Below, one piece after another: positions 1 through 9,572 of a DNA stretch of 51,261 bases. The notes beneath the pieces are model-generated. The model was given only the letters and a program-made list of their open reading frames with translations. It had not been told where the DNA came from and did not search any database. The DNA lies in NCBI GenBank assembly GCA_022824665.1, contig JAJDZL010000223.1, positions 1 to 51,261 of the forward strand, read 5' to 3'. Position 1 is the first letter of the stretch. Every line of letters begins with the position of its first letter. The translations under genes and the position numbers were made by a program. The DNA comes from Gammaproteobacteria bacterium (GTDB lineage: Bacteria; Pseudomonadota; Gammaproteobacteria; Arenicellales; JAJDZL01).

Positions 1-187
1 GGCCTGCGACGCTGCCGCAGACAGGATAGAAGGCTTTTTTTTGGAATAAAACTGGAATAGAATTGACTTGTAGAACAAATTGAGCAGCAACTGACTTACT
101 GTTGCCGAGAACAAGACTGAACTTCGTTCCGAAGCAGTGAGAATTGTGCACAGTCTGTTGATCACTCATTCCAATACGGAGGTCGCT

Positions 188-1780
188 ATGAAATCTATAA
201 GCAAGAATTTAAATCACTTCGCTGGCCGCAAAGTGTCACGCCGCAAGTTTATGCAGGCATCCAGTGCGCTGGGTTTGGCTGGCGCAGCACCGGGATTGTT
301 TCTTGGCAATGCAGCACATGCCGCGACTCCGGCAAGGGGCGGCCATCTGCGCGTTGCTACGGTGCAGGGCTCGTCGACCGATGCACTGGATCCAATTCGG
401 CTGACCAGTGGCCATACCAACTTTATGTTTTCGACGTTTCACAATGCACTGACCGAGATTGCTCCAAACGGGCAGCTGGTGCCATTGCTCGCTGAATCGT
501 ACGAAACCGGTGCCGATCCGTCTGAGTGGATTTTCAAACTGCGTCAGGATGTAACGTTTCACAACGGCAAGACTGTCACTTCTGATGATGTGGTTACGTC
601 TCTCAGCAGACACCGCGGCGAAGAGTCCGCTTCGTCCATGAAATCCTTCATGGAGGAAGTTGAATCAATCACCGCAGACGGTGATCGGGTCGTCAAGTTT
701 AAATTGAAGAGCCCAAGCGTTGACTTCCCGGTGATATTAAGTGCCAGCGTGTTGTCAATTCTGCCGACCAAGGACGGCGAGATTGCCGCGTTTGATGCTG
801 GCGCCGGTGCGTATATGCTGGATGCTTTCGAACCGGGTCAGTACTCAAGATATGTGCGCAATCCGAACGATTTCAGGTCTGATCGCGGCTTTGCAGATAC
901 TGCGGAAATCCTTACGATTGCAGATTCCACGGCCCGCCAGAACGCGCTGGTTACCGACGCGGTTGATGTGATTGGTGATGTTGATGCCACGACTGCGGAT
1001 TTGCTGGCCAGAAATGGCGACATTGGAATTTTGGATATTACCAGTACCCAGCACTACACGTTTCCCATGCGTACCGACCTTGCCCCATTTGATAACAATG
1101 ATGTGAGAATGGCGCTGAAATTATCGATCAACCGGGAAGATGTACTCGATACGATCCTCAGTGGCTACGGTTCTTTGGGGAATGACCATCCAATATCACC
1201 TGCGAACCGTTACTACAATCACGAGCTTGAGCAGCGGGTATATGACCCCGAAAAAGCCAAGTGGCATCTCAAACAGGCAGGAATGAGTAATCTGAAAGTG
1301 GAATTGAGCGCTTCTGACAGTCTGTATGCAGGCTGCGTTGATACCGTGGTTCTGTTCAGTGAGCACGCCAAGGCATCGGGCATTGAACTGGTTCCGAAGC
1401 AGGTTCCGGACGATGGCTACTGGTCTGATGTATGGCTCAAACACCCGTGGTGCGCAAGCTACTGGAGCGGTCGCCCGACTGAAGACTGGATGTTCACCCA
1501 GGGTTATTCGGCTGAATCCAATTGGAATGAAAGCTACTGGCGCAACGAGCAGTTCAACCAGCTTTTAGTTGCTGCCAGGGCGGAATTGGATGATGACAAG
1601 CGTCGTCAAATGTATTGGGAAATGCAGGCGATTACCCGCGATGACTGTGGATCGGTTATCCACGCGTTCGCGAACCACATCTCGGCTCATTCCAAAAAAG
1701 TGGGCGTGCCTGAGCAGGTTGCCGGCAACTGGGAGTTTGACGGCTACAAAATGATCGAACGGTGGTGGCTTGCGGGCTAG
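188..1780 (+). CDS. Tat-exported ABC transporter substrate-binding protein, family 5 (copy 1)
   Basis: Periplasmic binding protein of the peptide/opine/nickel class (SBP_bac_5) that would deliver a solute to the permeases encoded downstream. The N-terminus carries a twin-arginine motif (SRRKFMQ) and a hydrophobic stretch ending in an AHA-type cleavage site, so export by Tat is likely. The mature part has family hallmarks such as ESYETGADPSEWIFKLR, TFHNGKTVTSDDV and DNNDVRMAL. The track starts at 137, but ATG 188 follows GGAGG (178-182) and gives 530 residues, exactly the length of the paralogue at 2078. The C-terminal half is almost identical to that paralogue, so this is a tandem duplication. 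The substrate is not evident; an N-methylated compound is inferred from the MttB-like gene in the same block. Confidence 0.9.
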   Translation: MKSISKNLNHFAGRKVSRRKFMQASSALGLAGAAPGLFLGNAAHAATPARGGHLRVATVQGSSTDALDPIRLTSGHTNFMFSTFHNALTEIAPNGQLVPLLAESYETGADPSEWIFKLRQDVTFHNGKTVTSDDVVTSLSRHRGEESASSMKSFMEEVESITADGDRVVKFKLKSPSVDFPVILSASVLSILPTKDGEIAAFDAGAGAYMLDAFEPGQYSRYVRNPNDFRSDRGFADTAEILTIADSTARQNALVTDAVDVIGDVDATTADLLARNGDIGILDITSTQHYTFPMRTDLAPFDNNDVRMALKLSINREDVLDTILSGYGSLGNDHPISPANRYYNHELEQRVYDPEKAKWHLKQAGMSNLKVELSASDSLYAGCVDTVVLFSEHAKASGIELVPKQVPDDGYWSDVWLKHPWCASYWSGRPTEDWMFTQGYSAESNWNESYWRNEQFNQLLVAARAELDDDKRRQMYWEMQAITRDDCGSVIHAFANHISAHSKKVGVPEQVAGNWEFDGYKMIERWWLAG

Positions 1781-1879
1781 CAACGGCTGAGCGCTTGTTT
1801 GCTACTGCAAAATGCGTGCCGATTACCCGATTCCGGAAGACCGAAATTCGGGTGCTTTCGAGTTGACTGTGATTATGGT

Positions 1880-1917
1880 AAATTACCGGCTGCAAGTTTG
1901 TCTTGCGCCGGTAATTT
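1880..1917 (+). terminator. Strong hairpin between the two binding-protein genes
   Basis: AAATTACCGGC pairs with GCCGGTAATTT, and the inner GCAAG pairs with CTTGC around a TTTGT loop. The result is a 16-bp stem broken only by one bulged T. There is no long T-run after it, so it may be an attenuator or an mRNA-stabilising stem that sets unequal expression of the two binding proteins rather than a full terminator. Confidence 0.45.
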
Positions 1918-2077
1918 ATTGTCTGCGCACTAAGGTGAATTAATTTAGAATAACTCGGATTGGAACTTAGTTGCATGACTGATCAGTCGATATTCAGACT
2001 CAGGATTGAAACGATATGCTGAGCAAAAGAAATTGACGATAGTGAATATGCAAAATTGAATTTGAATAGGAGGAGTA

Positions 2078-3670
2078 ATGAACAATTCAAATAATCGTAT
2101 TTTTGATCTAGCAAATTCCAGGCTTTCAAGACGCAAGTTTCTGCAGGCATCGGGTGCGCTTGGTGTGGCCGGTGCTGCGCCTGGTCTTTTTGTTGGTTCA
2201 GCTGCACAGGCGGCTGCCCCGTCCATGGGCGGCCATCTTCGAATTGCGATGGTCCACGGATCATCAACCGATTCGCTAGACCCGATTCGTTTAATCAGTT
2301 CACACACCACAAAGCTGTTTTACTCGGTCCACAGTACACTGACAGAGATTGCGGCTGACGGTCAGTTGATGCCATTGCTTGCTGAATCTTATGAAACGGG
2401 TGCGGATCCATCTGAGTGGATTTTTAAACTCCATTCCGGTGTGACGTTTCACAATGGCAAGAGTTTGACTGCCGATGACGTTATCGCATCGCTCAACCGC
2501 CACCGCGGTGAGGATTCGGCGTCTTCCATGAAGTCAATTATCGAAGGCATCGAGTCAATCACAAAAGATGGAGATCTGGTCGTCAAGTTCAAACTGAGCA
2601 CGCCCAGTGTCGATTTTCCGGTCGTTCTAAGTGATGCGGTGCTGTCGATATTGCCATCTACCGACGGAAAAATTGAAACGTTCGATGTTGGCTGTGGACC
2701 TTATATGCTGGAAGCTTTTGAACCAGGCCAATACTCGCATTACCGGCGAAATCCGAATTCGTATCTCTCGGACCGGGCGTATGTGGAGACTGCGGAGTTG
2801 TTGACAATCGCTGATTCGACTGCGCGCCAGAACGCCCTGGTTACCGGTGTTGTCGATGTAATCAGTGATGTTGATGCGAGTACCGCAGGGTTACTTGGCC
2901 GCAATGACAACGTTGAAATTCTGAACGTTACCAGCACGCAACACTTTACGTTTCCCATGCGTACCGACCTGCCACCGTTTGACAACAATGACGTACGAAT
3001 GGCACTCAAACTGTCAATCGATCGGGATGTGGTGCTCGACACAATTCTGAGCGGTTACGGGAGCCTGGGGAATGACCACCCCATTTCACCTGCCAACCGC
3101 TTTTTCAACACGGAGCTTGAACAGCGTGTCTATGATCCGGAGAAAGCCAAATGGCATCTCAAGCAGGCCGGAATGAGCAACCTCAAGGTTGAGTTGAGTG
3201 CGTCAGACAGTCTTTATGAAGGCTGCGTAGATACCGTGGTGCTGTTCAGCGAGCATGCCAAAGCTTCGGGTATTGAGCTGGTGCCGAAGCAGGTTCCAGA
3301 CGATGGTTACTGGTCCGATGTCTGGCTCAAACATCCATGGTGCGCAAGCTACTGGAGCGGCCGACCGACCGAAGACTGGATGTTTACCCAGGGCTATTCG
3401 GCCGAGTCGAACTGGAACGAAAGTTATTGGAAAAATGATCGCTTCAATGAGCTGCTGTTGGCTGCCAGGGCCGAGTTGGATGATGACAAGCGTCGTCAAA
3501 TGTATTGGGAAATGCAGGCGATCACCCGCGATGACTGCGGTTCTGTTATCCATGCCTTTGGAGACCATATCATGGCGCACTCGCATAACGTCGTCGTCCC
3601 AGATCAGGTGGCAGGCAACTGGGACCTTGACGGGTTCAAGTTGATGCAGCGCTGGTGGATGAAAGCTTAG
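2078..3670 (+). CDS. Tat-exported ABC transporter substrate-binding protein, family 5 (copy 2)
   Basis: Second SBP_bac_5 protein, 530 residues, paralogous to the preceding gene. The start is secure because AGGAGG lies just before the ATG. A Tat motif (SRRKFLQ) and a hydrophobic segment ending near AQAA predict a Tat signal peptide. From about residue 350 onward the protein is nearly identical to copy 1, including VYDPEKAKWHLKQAGMSNLK, while the N-terminal half differs at many positions. This suggests duplication followed by partial divergence or gene conversion. Copy 2 lies closer to the MttB-like and permease genes, so it is probably the cognate receptor of this importer, with copy 1 perhaps binding a related ligand. 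Ligand unknown. Confidence 0.9.
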   Translation: MNNSNNRIFDLANSRLSRRKFLQASGALGVAGAAPGLFVGSAAQAAAPSMGGHLRIAMVHGSSTDSLDPIRLISSHTTKLFYSVHSTLTEIAADGQLMPLLAESYETGADPSEWIFKLHSGVTFHNGKSLTADDVIASLNRHRGEDSASSMKSIIEGIESITKDGDLVVKFKLSTPSVDFPVVLSDAVLSILPSTDGKIETFDVGCGPYMLEAFEPGQYSHYRRNPNSYLSDRAYVETAELLTIADSTARQNALVTGVVDVISDVDASTAGLLGRNDNVEILNVTSTQHFTFPMRTDLPPFDNNDVRMALKLSIDRDVVLDTILSGYGSLGNDHPISPANRFFNTELEQRVYDPEKAKWHLKQAGMSNLKVELSASDSLYEGCVDTVVLFSEHAKASGIELVPKQVPDDGYWSDVWLKHPWCASYWSGRPTEDWMFTQGYSAESNWNESYWKNDRFNELLLAARAELDDDKRRQMYWEMQAITRDDCGSVIHAFGDHIMAHSHNVVVPDQVAGNWDLDGFKLMQRWWMKA

Positions 3671-3704
3671 ATTAGCGTTAGGGTATAGTTTGACATTCTC
3701 GTAG

Positions 3705-3735
3705 AGTCCGGCAATTTTTTTTGATTTGCCGGACT
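3705..3735 (+). terminator. Hairpin after the second binding-protein gene
   Basis: AGTCCGGCAA and TTGCCGGACT form a perfect 10-bp stem around an 11-nt T-rich loop. Because the track's TTG start of the next gene (3726) lies inside the 3' arm, this hairpin argues for the internal ATG at 3762 as the true start. No T-run follows, so it may act as an attenuator between the highly expressed binding protein and the rest of the operon. Confidence 0.45.
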
Positions 3736-3761
3736 TGCGAGTTGATTCTGTCAATTCTCCA

Positions 3762-5198
3762 ATGGCCAACTCTGAGCCGAACCGGTCAACTTCACGACGC
3801 AAGAAGGTTCAACGGCAGATTGAATCGCGCCAGCAAAGTACCAAGCTGACTCAGGGACTGTCGCTTGAACTGGTCGATTCAACTGCGGCAGAACAAATTC
3901 ATGATGCGGTCAAGAAAATCCTTTGGACCGTCGGTGTCATTGTTGAACACACCGCGACGCGCCGCGAGCTAATCAAAAACCATCAATGTGTTGAGGACGG
4001 GGAGTATATACGCCTGACTCCCGACCTGGTTGAACGGGCACTTGCTACGGTGCCGGGAAAAATCCTGCTCTACGACGCGGCGGGTGATTTGCAAGTTGAC
4101 ACATCCAGCAAGGTTTCCAGCTACTGTCCCGGCCACAACTGTGTACGAATTCTTGATTTTCGAACAGGTGAGCTGCGCCCTTGCCGACTGGAGGACATTC
4201 GCGAAACAGCCAGATTGTGTGAGCAGCTTCCCAACATCGATATGGTCTGTTCGCTCGGTTATCCGAGTGAAGTCCCGCCTGAGGATGAAGTTGTCGAAAC
4301 GACCCGGGCAATGTATGAAAACTGCACCAAACCCGCGGCACTGCTGGCGCATGATGATGAGATCCAAAAGCGGATGATGACGGTTATTGCTGACCGGGTT
4401 GGCGGGTGGAATCGACTTGCGGACAAGCCGGTTTCCATTGAATTGATGGGCCCGATTTCGCCGCTTCGGCTGCCCGATGAGCTGTGTGCACGACTGATTA
4501 ACTGCGCCAGGTGGCGAGTACCGGTGGTTTGCTATCCGGCCACCTTTCCTGGCATGTCCTGCCCGATTTCGATTGCCGGTGCGATTGCGCAATCCTCTGC
4601 TGAGGCGATTGCTGGAATCGTCATTCACCAACTGACCGAGCCGGGGGCGCCGGTTTTAAGCGGTTCAGCGGTCTTACCCATGGATTTGCGGCAGGCAAAT
4701 CTTGCCTATGGTTCTCCCGAATACATGCTTTCAGGTCTCGGCGCAGGCGAATACTTTCGACACATTGGCGTGCCTTCATGGGTCGGGGCCGGCTGCACGG
4801 ATTCGCACCAGTTTGATGCGCAGGCAGCCGCGGAAGCTGGTGCTAATTTAGCGGTCGCAGCGATGGCCAAGACCTCGTTTGTTCATAATCTGGGCTTTTT
4901 GTCTGGCGGGCGTACCGGATCACTGGAAATGCTGATGCTGTGTGATGAGATGGTTGGCTGGACTTCAAAAATGGCAAACGGATTAACGGTCGATGCTGAA
5001 AGCCTGGCAGTTGAGGTGATTGAAAGAGCGGCACCCGGTAATGAATTTTTGACCGATTTGCATACTCAGGACAGGTATCTTACAGAGAACTGGTATCCTA
5101 ATCTTTGCGAACGATCGGATGCTGAAGCGTGGCTTGAGACCGGTGGCGCAGATATGCAGGAAAGAATCCGTCAACGCTTGAGAGATCTGCTCGGTTAG
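3762..5198 (+). CDS. MttB superfamily (trimethylamine methyltransferase-like) protein 1
   Basis: Non-pyrrolysine member of the trimethylamine:corrinoid methyltransferase superfamily (COG5598), whose members transfer a methyl group from methylated amines or betaines to a cobalamin protein or other acceptor. Supporting features are the N-terminal helical region with VEHTATRRELI, the barrel segments (LMGPISPLRLPDE, GSAVLPMDLRQAN) and the C-terminal GGRTGSLEMLMLCDEM. The frame is open throughout with no in-frame TAG, so no pyrrolysine is needed. The start was moved from TTG 3726 to ATG 3762 (478 residues) because the former sits in a hairpin. The gene lies between the binding-protein and permease genes, which suggests it acts on the imported solute. 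No corrinoid-protein gene is visible nearby, so acceptor and substrate remain open. Confidence 0.8.
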   Translation: MANSEPNRSTSRRKKVQRQIESRQQSTKLTQGLSLELVDSTAAEQIHDAVKKILWTVGVIVEHTATRRELIKNHQCVEDGEYIRLTPDLVERALATVPGKILLYDAAGDLQVDTSSKVSSYCPGHNCVRILDFRTGELRPCRLEDIRETARLCEQLPNIDMVCSLGYPSEVPPEDEVVETTRAMYENCTKPAALLAHDDEIQKRMMTVIADRVGGWNRLADKPVSIELMGPISPLRLPDELCARLINCARWRVPVVCYPATFPGMSCPISIAGAIAQSSAEAIAGIVIHQLTEPGAPVLSGSAVLPMDLRQANLAYGSPEYMLSGLGAGEYFRHIGVPSWVGAGCTDSHQFDAQAAAEAGANLAVAAMAKTSFVHNLGFLSGGRTGSLEMLMLCDEMVGWTSKMANGLTVDAESLAVEVIERAAPGNEFLTDLHTQDRYLTENWYPNLCERSDAEAWLETGGADMQERIRQRLRDLLG

Positions 5199-5262
5199 TG
5201 GCCGGGTGAATCGGGTTAGCGGTATCAGCACGGGCGACAATTGCTTGATTGACTAAAGTTCA

Positions 5263-6219
5263 ATGACTTACATACTGAAAATGCTGCTGCAGCGCATATT
5301 GCTGGGCTTGCTCACACTGTTTGCCATTACACTCATCATTTTTCTGGGTGTTTCGATGTTGCCCGGTGACGCGGCCGAAGCCATTCTTGGCCAGGCTGCC
5401 ACGCCTGAAACAGTTGCAGCACTGCGTAAACAGCTGGGACTCGACTTACCCGCGCACACGCGCTACCTAACCTGGCTCGGTAATATATTGCAGGGCGATT
5501 TTGGGGTTTCGATCGGCAATGGCCGAGAAATCAACGAAGTGCTCGGCACACGACTCTACAACACAATTTTTCTGGCCGCTTTTGCAGCCTGCATTGCGGT
5601 ACCGCTCGCGGTGATTCTGGGTATTCTTGCCGCGCTTTACAGAAACAGCTTCTACGACCGAAGCGTCAATATTGTCACCCTGTCCTCGATTTCGACACCT
5701 GAGTTTTTTGTAGCCTATATTCTTTTGCTGCTGGTTTCGGTAAAGGCCGGCTGGTTGCCGAGTCTGTCCAACGTCAGGGTGGATACAACCTTTGCCGAGC
5801 ACCTGGAAAAAACCCTGTTGCCGGCATTGGTGCTCACGCTGGTTTCGATGGCACACATGATGCGCATGACCCGCGCGGCGCTGATTAATCTTCTGTCGAA
5901 TGCCTACATTGAGATGGCCACACTGAAAGGATTGAAGCGGTTTCGCGTCATCATCCATCATGCGCTGCCCAACGCCTGGGCACCGATTGTCAATGTGATC
6001 GTACTGAATCTCGCCTATCTTATTGTTGGCGTGATTGTCGTTGAAGTCGTTTTTGTTTATCCCGGCCTTGGGCAGTATCTGGTTGATGCCGTGCAGCGCC
6101 GTGATATGCCGGTAGTGCAGGCATGCTGCCTGATATTTGCTGCGACCTATGTGCTCCTGAATCTGATTGCAGACGTACTGTCTATTTTGACAAATCCTCG
6201 ATTACTGCATCCAAAGTAA
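5263..6219 (+). CDS. ABC transporter permease, DppB/OppB type
   Basis: Inner-membrane permease of the peptide/nickel/opine importer class, 318 residues, the usual length for DppB. The N-terminus (FAITLIIFLGVSMLPGDAAEAILG) is the classic DppB start, with the first membrane helix followed by a periplasmic loop. The cytoplasmic EAA-type loop that docks onto the ATPase reads ATLKGLKRFRVIIHHALPNA. About six membrane segments are visible. It is followed within 11 bases by the partner permease, and the two are surely translated as one unit. The solute is probably that bound by the upstream receptors. Confidence 0.92.
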   Translation: MTYILKMLLQRILLGLLTLFAITLIIFLGVSMLPGDAAEAILGQAATPETVAALRKQLGLDLPAHTRYLTWLGNILQGDFGVSIGNGREINEVLGTRLYNTIFLAAFAACIAVPLAVILGILAALYRNSFYDRSVNIVTLSSISTPEFFVAYILLLLVSVKAGWLPSLSNVRVDTTFAEHLEKTLLPALVLTLVSMAHMMRMTRAALINLLSNAYIEMATLKGLKRFRVIIHHALPNAWAPIVNVIVLNLAYLIVGVIVVEVVFVYPGLGQYLVDAVQRRDMPVVQACCLIFAATYVLLNLIADVLSILTNPRLLHPK

Positions 6220-6230
6220 GTGATTTGAGA

Positions 6231-7103
6231 TTGATTACTGCAGACAAAATATCGCTATCCGCTGACAGACTGAGCCGCGCATATCAGTTACTGACTGAGG
6301 CGCCGCTTAGTGCAAAATTCGGCATTATTGTCATTGCCGTTTATATCTTCGTTGCTTTGTTTGCGCCCTGGGTCGCTCCCTTTGGTGAATCCGAGATTGT
6401 AGGCAGAAAGTTTCAGCCCTGGGATGATCAGTTCTTTCTTGGCACTGACCATCTGGGCCGCGATATGCTGACCCGTATTGTGTTCGGTGCACGCAACACT
6501 GTTGGCATCGCACTTTTGACGACAATTCTTGCTTTTGTGCTAGGTGGCGTACTGGGTATATTGGCAGCTGTTGTCGGCGGTTGGGTTGATCAGCTGCTGA
6601 GCCGTATCGTTGATGTGTTCATGGCGATTCCGGCATTGATCTTCGCGATGCTGCTGCTGTCCATATTCGGCACTTCAATCGTCAATCTGATCGTAATCAT
6701 GAGTGTGATTGACGCGACACGAATTTTTCGAATTGCGAGAGCCGTAAGCATGAATGTTGTCGTGATGGACTATATCGAAGCGGCGCGCGTGCGCGGCGAA
6801 AAGCTGCCGTGGATCATCGTTCAGGAAATATTGCCCAACATTTCCGCGCCGCTGGCAGCGGAATTCGGCTTGCGATTCTGTTTCGTGTTCCTCACCATCA
6901 GCGCTTTGAGCTTCCTCGGGCTGGGCATTCAGCCGCCGATTGCTGACTGGGGCTCGATGGTGCGCCAGACCGCAGTGCTGATTACTTTTGATGACTATAC
7001 GCCGCTGATTCCTGCGGCTGCCATTGCCTTGCTGACTGTCGCGGTCAATTTTGTGATTGACTGGTTCTTACACAAGACATCGGGACTTAAAGATGAACAC
7101 TGA
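6231..7103 (+). CDS. ABC transporter permease, DppC/OppC type
   Basis: Second permease of the importer. It has the N-terminal helix GIIVIAVYIFVALFAPWVAPFG, the DppC motif FLGTDHLGRDMLTRIVFGAR, and the EAA loop EAARVRGEKLPWIIVQEILPN. The end FLGLGIQPPIADWGSMV is diagnostic of the family. The track extends the frame to 6123 inside the upstream gene, which is unlikely. No ATG lies in the right place, so TTG 6231 (or TTG 6225) just after the DppB stop is chosen, giving about 290 residues, normal for DppC. The start codon is the uncertain part. The 3' end overlaps the ATPase gene by 11 bases. Confidence 0.88.
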   Translation: MITADKISLSADRLSRAYQLLTEAPLSAKFGIIVIAVYIFVALFAPWVAPFGESEIVGRKFQPWDDQFFLGTDHLGRDMLTRIVFGARNTVGIALLTTILAFVLGGVLGILAAVVGGWVDQLLSRIVDVFMAIPALIFAMLLLSIFGTSIVNLIVIMSVIDATRIFRIARAVSMNVVVMDYIEAARVRGEKLPWIIVQEILPNISAPLAAEFGLRFCFVFLTISALSFLGLGIQPPIADWGSMVRQTAVLITFDDYTPLIPAAAIALLTVAVNFVIDWFLHKTSGLKDEH

Positions 7104-8748
7104 TCACGGGCAATACCTGCTGGAGATGAACGACCTTCATATTGAAGGATTCAGTGATGGGCAGTGGCACGAGATTGTCAAGGGCTTCAATCTTGAATTA
7201 AAGCGCGGCGAGGTATTGGGACTGATCGGTGAGTCTGGCGCCGGGAAATCGACCATCGGCATCGCCGCGATGGGGTTTTGTAAAGCCGGTTGCCGGATCA
7301 AGGCCGGTCGTATTCGATTTGACGGCATTGAGCTCACCGATGCGAGCGAAGAAACAAAGCGAAAGTTGCGCGGCTCTCGTATTGCTTATGTTGCGCAAAG
7401 CGCCGCGGCCGCGTTCAATCCAGCGCACAAGTTAATCGATCAATTCAGCGAGAGTGTCATTCAGCACGGTGTCGGCACCCGTGAGGAAGCATACGCGGAC
7501 GCCAGGGATCTGTACGCGAAAATCAAAATGCCTGAGCCGGATACGATTGGCTTTCGTTATCCACACCAGGTTTCCGGCGGGCAGTTGCAGCGGGCGATGA
7601 CCGCGATGGCTTTATCGTGCCGTCCTGATCTGATTATTTTCGATGAGCCTACCACGGCGCTGGATGTTACGACTCAGATTGAAGTTTTGGCCACAATTCG
7701 AGATATTGTCGATTACTTTAATACGTCGGCAATCTACATCTCGCATGACCTGGCCGTGGTTGCGCAAATGGCTGACAAAATTGTCGTATTGCGCTACGGT
7801 GAGCTCATTGAGGAAGCCGAAACACGCCAGATGCTCGCTGATCCGAAAGAAAACTACACCAAATCGCTTTGGGCGGTGCGTACCTTTAAAAAGCTTTCGG
7901 TACCGCGAAGTACCCATTCTGAGCCGGTGCTGCGCGTCAATGACATCACGGCGAGGTATCCAAAGGCGACACAGCCGGTGTTAATTGATGTCAATTTTGA
8001 AATTCATCGCGGCGAGACCGTGGCGATCGTCGGAGAATCAGGCAGTGGAAAGAGCACAGCTGCACGGGTTATCACAGGACTTTTGTCGCCACAAGAGGGT
8101 AGTGTCGAATTCGAAGGTCAAACACTGCCTTCTGATTGTGGCAACCGCTCGCTCGAACAGCTCAAAAAAATCCAGATGATTTATCAGATGCCGGATACTG
8201 CGGTTAATCCGCGCCACAGAATTCGCAAAATTGTTGGCCGACCACTCAGCTTTTACCTGGGACTGGAAGGCAGTGAGAAACAGCAGCGACTCAATGAACT
8301 GATGGAGATGATCGAGATGGATCCGAAGCAGTTTCTTGACCGCTATCCGGGAGAGTTGTCAGGTGGACAGAAACAGCGGATTTGTATTGCCCGGGCACTG
8401 GCAGCGGACCCGGGTTTTATCATTTGCGATGAAATTACCTCGGCACTGGATCAGTTGGTCGCGGAAGGCATCCTCAGACTGCTTGACCGACTGCAGCAGG
8501 AGCTTGGTCTGGCATACATGTTCATCACGCATGATTTAGCCACCGTTCGCGCAATCGCGGATCGGGTTATTGTGATGCTGGACGGGCGCATCGTGGAGCA
8601 GGGACCGAAGTTAGAGGTCCTCACGCCGCCTCATCACGAATATACAGAGCTCCTGTTATCCTCGGTTCCTGAAATGAATCCCGACTGGATGGACAACATC
8701 ATGGCTCAGCGGGCCAGTCAAAAGGGCATACAAGCTGCCGGTAACTGA
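7093..8748 (+). CDS. ABC transporter ATPase with two nucleotide-binding domains (DppD-DppF fusion)
   Basis: Energises the importer. Domain 1 has Walker [10 protein letters not shown], signature [10 protein letters not shown] and Walker [13 protein letters not shown]. Domain 2 has [19 protein letters not shown] and [12 protein letters not shown], so this single 551-residue chain replaces the usual DppD/DppF pair, a common arrangement for opine/peptide importers. The start is set at ATG 7093 (MNTDHGQYL), overlapping the permease stop by 11 bases, rather than at 7057 in the track; this implies translational coupling. It closes the co-directional block that begins with the binding proteins; the next gene is convergent. 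Confidence 0.92.
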   Translation: MNTDHGQYLLEMNDLHIEGFSDGQWHEIVKGFNLELKRGEVLGLIGESGAGKSTIGIAAMGFCKAGCRIKAGRIRFDGIELTDASEETKRKLRGSRIAYVAQSAAAAFNPAHKLIDQFSESVIQHGVGTREEAYADARDLYAKIKMPEPDTIGFRYPHQVSGGQLQRAMTAMALSCRPDLIIFDEPTTALDVTTQIEVLATIRDIVDYFNTSAIYISHDLAVVAQMADKIVVLRYGELIEEAETRQMLADPKENYTKSLWAVRTFKKLSVPRSTHSEPVLRVNDITARYPKATQPVLIDVNFEIHRGETVAIVGESGSGKSTAARVITGLLSPQEGSVEFEGQTLPSDCGNRSLEQLKKIQMIYQMPDTAVNPRHRIRKIVGRPLSFYLGLEGSEKQQRLNELMEMIEMDPKQFLDRYPGELSGGQKQRICIARALAADPGFIICDEITSALDQLVAEGILRLLDRLQQELGLAYMFITHDLATVRAIADRVIVMLDGRIVEQGPKLEVLTPPHHEYTELLLSSVPEMNPDWMDNIMAQRASQKGIQAAGN

Positions 8749-8778
8749 CGGTCGGGGATGGTCGGCTGACAGCCTAAA

Positions 8779-9369
8779 TCAGTACATACCGATCGACTCA
8801 TTGCCAAGGTTGATGCCCAACGCGTTGATGAACCGCACCCAGTAGGCAAAGTTTGCGGAGGTTTGCACAGCCTCCAGAATTTCTGTGTCGCTAACCCCTG
8901 CCTGTCGAAGTGTTTCGAGGTCTTCGAATACCATGTGTTCGGGTGTGCGCGAAAGTTTATTGCAGTATTTCAGCAGCGCGGCGTGTTTCGGGTTGAAGAG
9001 CTCCGTGCTATCGAATTGCTCGTCGCGGAGCGCCTGGATCATTTTGTCTCCTAGCTGTTCATCACCGAGCAGTGCCTTGAAATTCGCGCCGTGATGGGTA
9101 AACGCGTAATTGCAATCGGCAATGATTGCGCACTGGGTTGCCAGCAATTCCAAGAACCAGGGCTCTGAATGATTTGCGTCGTTGTGCAAAATGTCCCGGT
9201 AAAGCCGGTCAGCAGCCATAAGCGGTTTTGGCTGCAGAGAAAACGCCCGGTAAAGGTTGTGAATCTTGTTGTAGGAGGCGCCGAGTTCCTGGTACATTTT
9301 TCGCAACTCGGTATCCGCTTCGTCGGGATCGATCGTGTCAATCCAACATGGTGGCTGGGTGTTATTCAT
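8779..9369 (-). CDS. Carboxymuconolactone decarboxylase / AhpD-like protein
   Basis: A 196-residue all-helical protein of the CMD/AhpD superfamily, recognisable from the N-terminal linker (DTELRKMYQELG), the LAALRxxx-like helices and the C-terminal repeat with VSDTEILEAVQTSANFAYW. In redox-active members a CxxCxxxH motif provides a peroxidase/disulfide site. Here the corresponding segment reads ADCNYAFTHH, keeping the first Cys and the His but with Ala in place of the second Cys. It may therefore not work as a disulfide reductase. GAGG before the ATG (reverse strand) supports the start. It is convergent with the transporter operon and divergent from the dioxygenase gene at 9573. Confidence 0.75.
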   Translation of the reverse strand: MNNTQPPCWIDTIDPDEADTELRKMYQELGASYNKIHNLYRAFSLQPKPLMAADRLYRDILHNDANHSEPWFLELLATQCAIIADCNYAFTHHGANFKALLGDEQLGDKMIQALRDEQFDSTELFNPKHAALLKYCNKLSRTPEHMVFEDLETLRQAGVSDTEILEAVQTSANFAYWVRFINALGINLGNESIGMY

Positions 9370-9572
9370 TGACGATGCCTCGCGTTCAAAATGTCATTTT
9401 TTAGTAGCCAGCAACTCGCAGCGAAGCGGCACTATGTTCAGGTAACTGAACTTTCGATAATACTACACCCCGGGAATTGGTATTGCTAAAATAAGAATCG
9501 ACCGTTGACGATATTGTGCATCGATCTCAAAAACATTGGCTTTACTTTTGTACAACTTTTGGGGCTGTCGAG

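Noticed and set aside
1-45. Hairpin CTGCG...CGCAG and T-run at the left edge
   Set aside because: The 5-bp stem and the T-run are 14 bases apart, so a terminator cannot be claimed.
3203-3802. 199-residue reverse-strand ORF
   Set aside because: It lies antisense to the end of the second binding-protein gene and the start of the MttB gene, has no motif, and arises from codon bias.
3969-4631. 220-residue reverse-strand ORF
   Set aside because: Antisense shadow of the first MttB-like gene with no recognisable fold.
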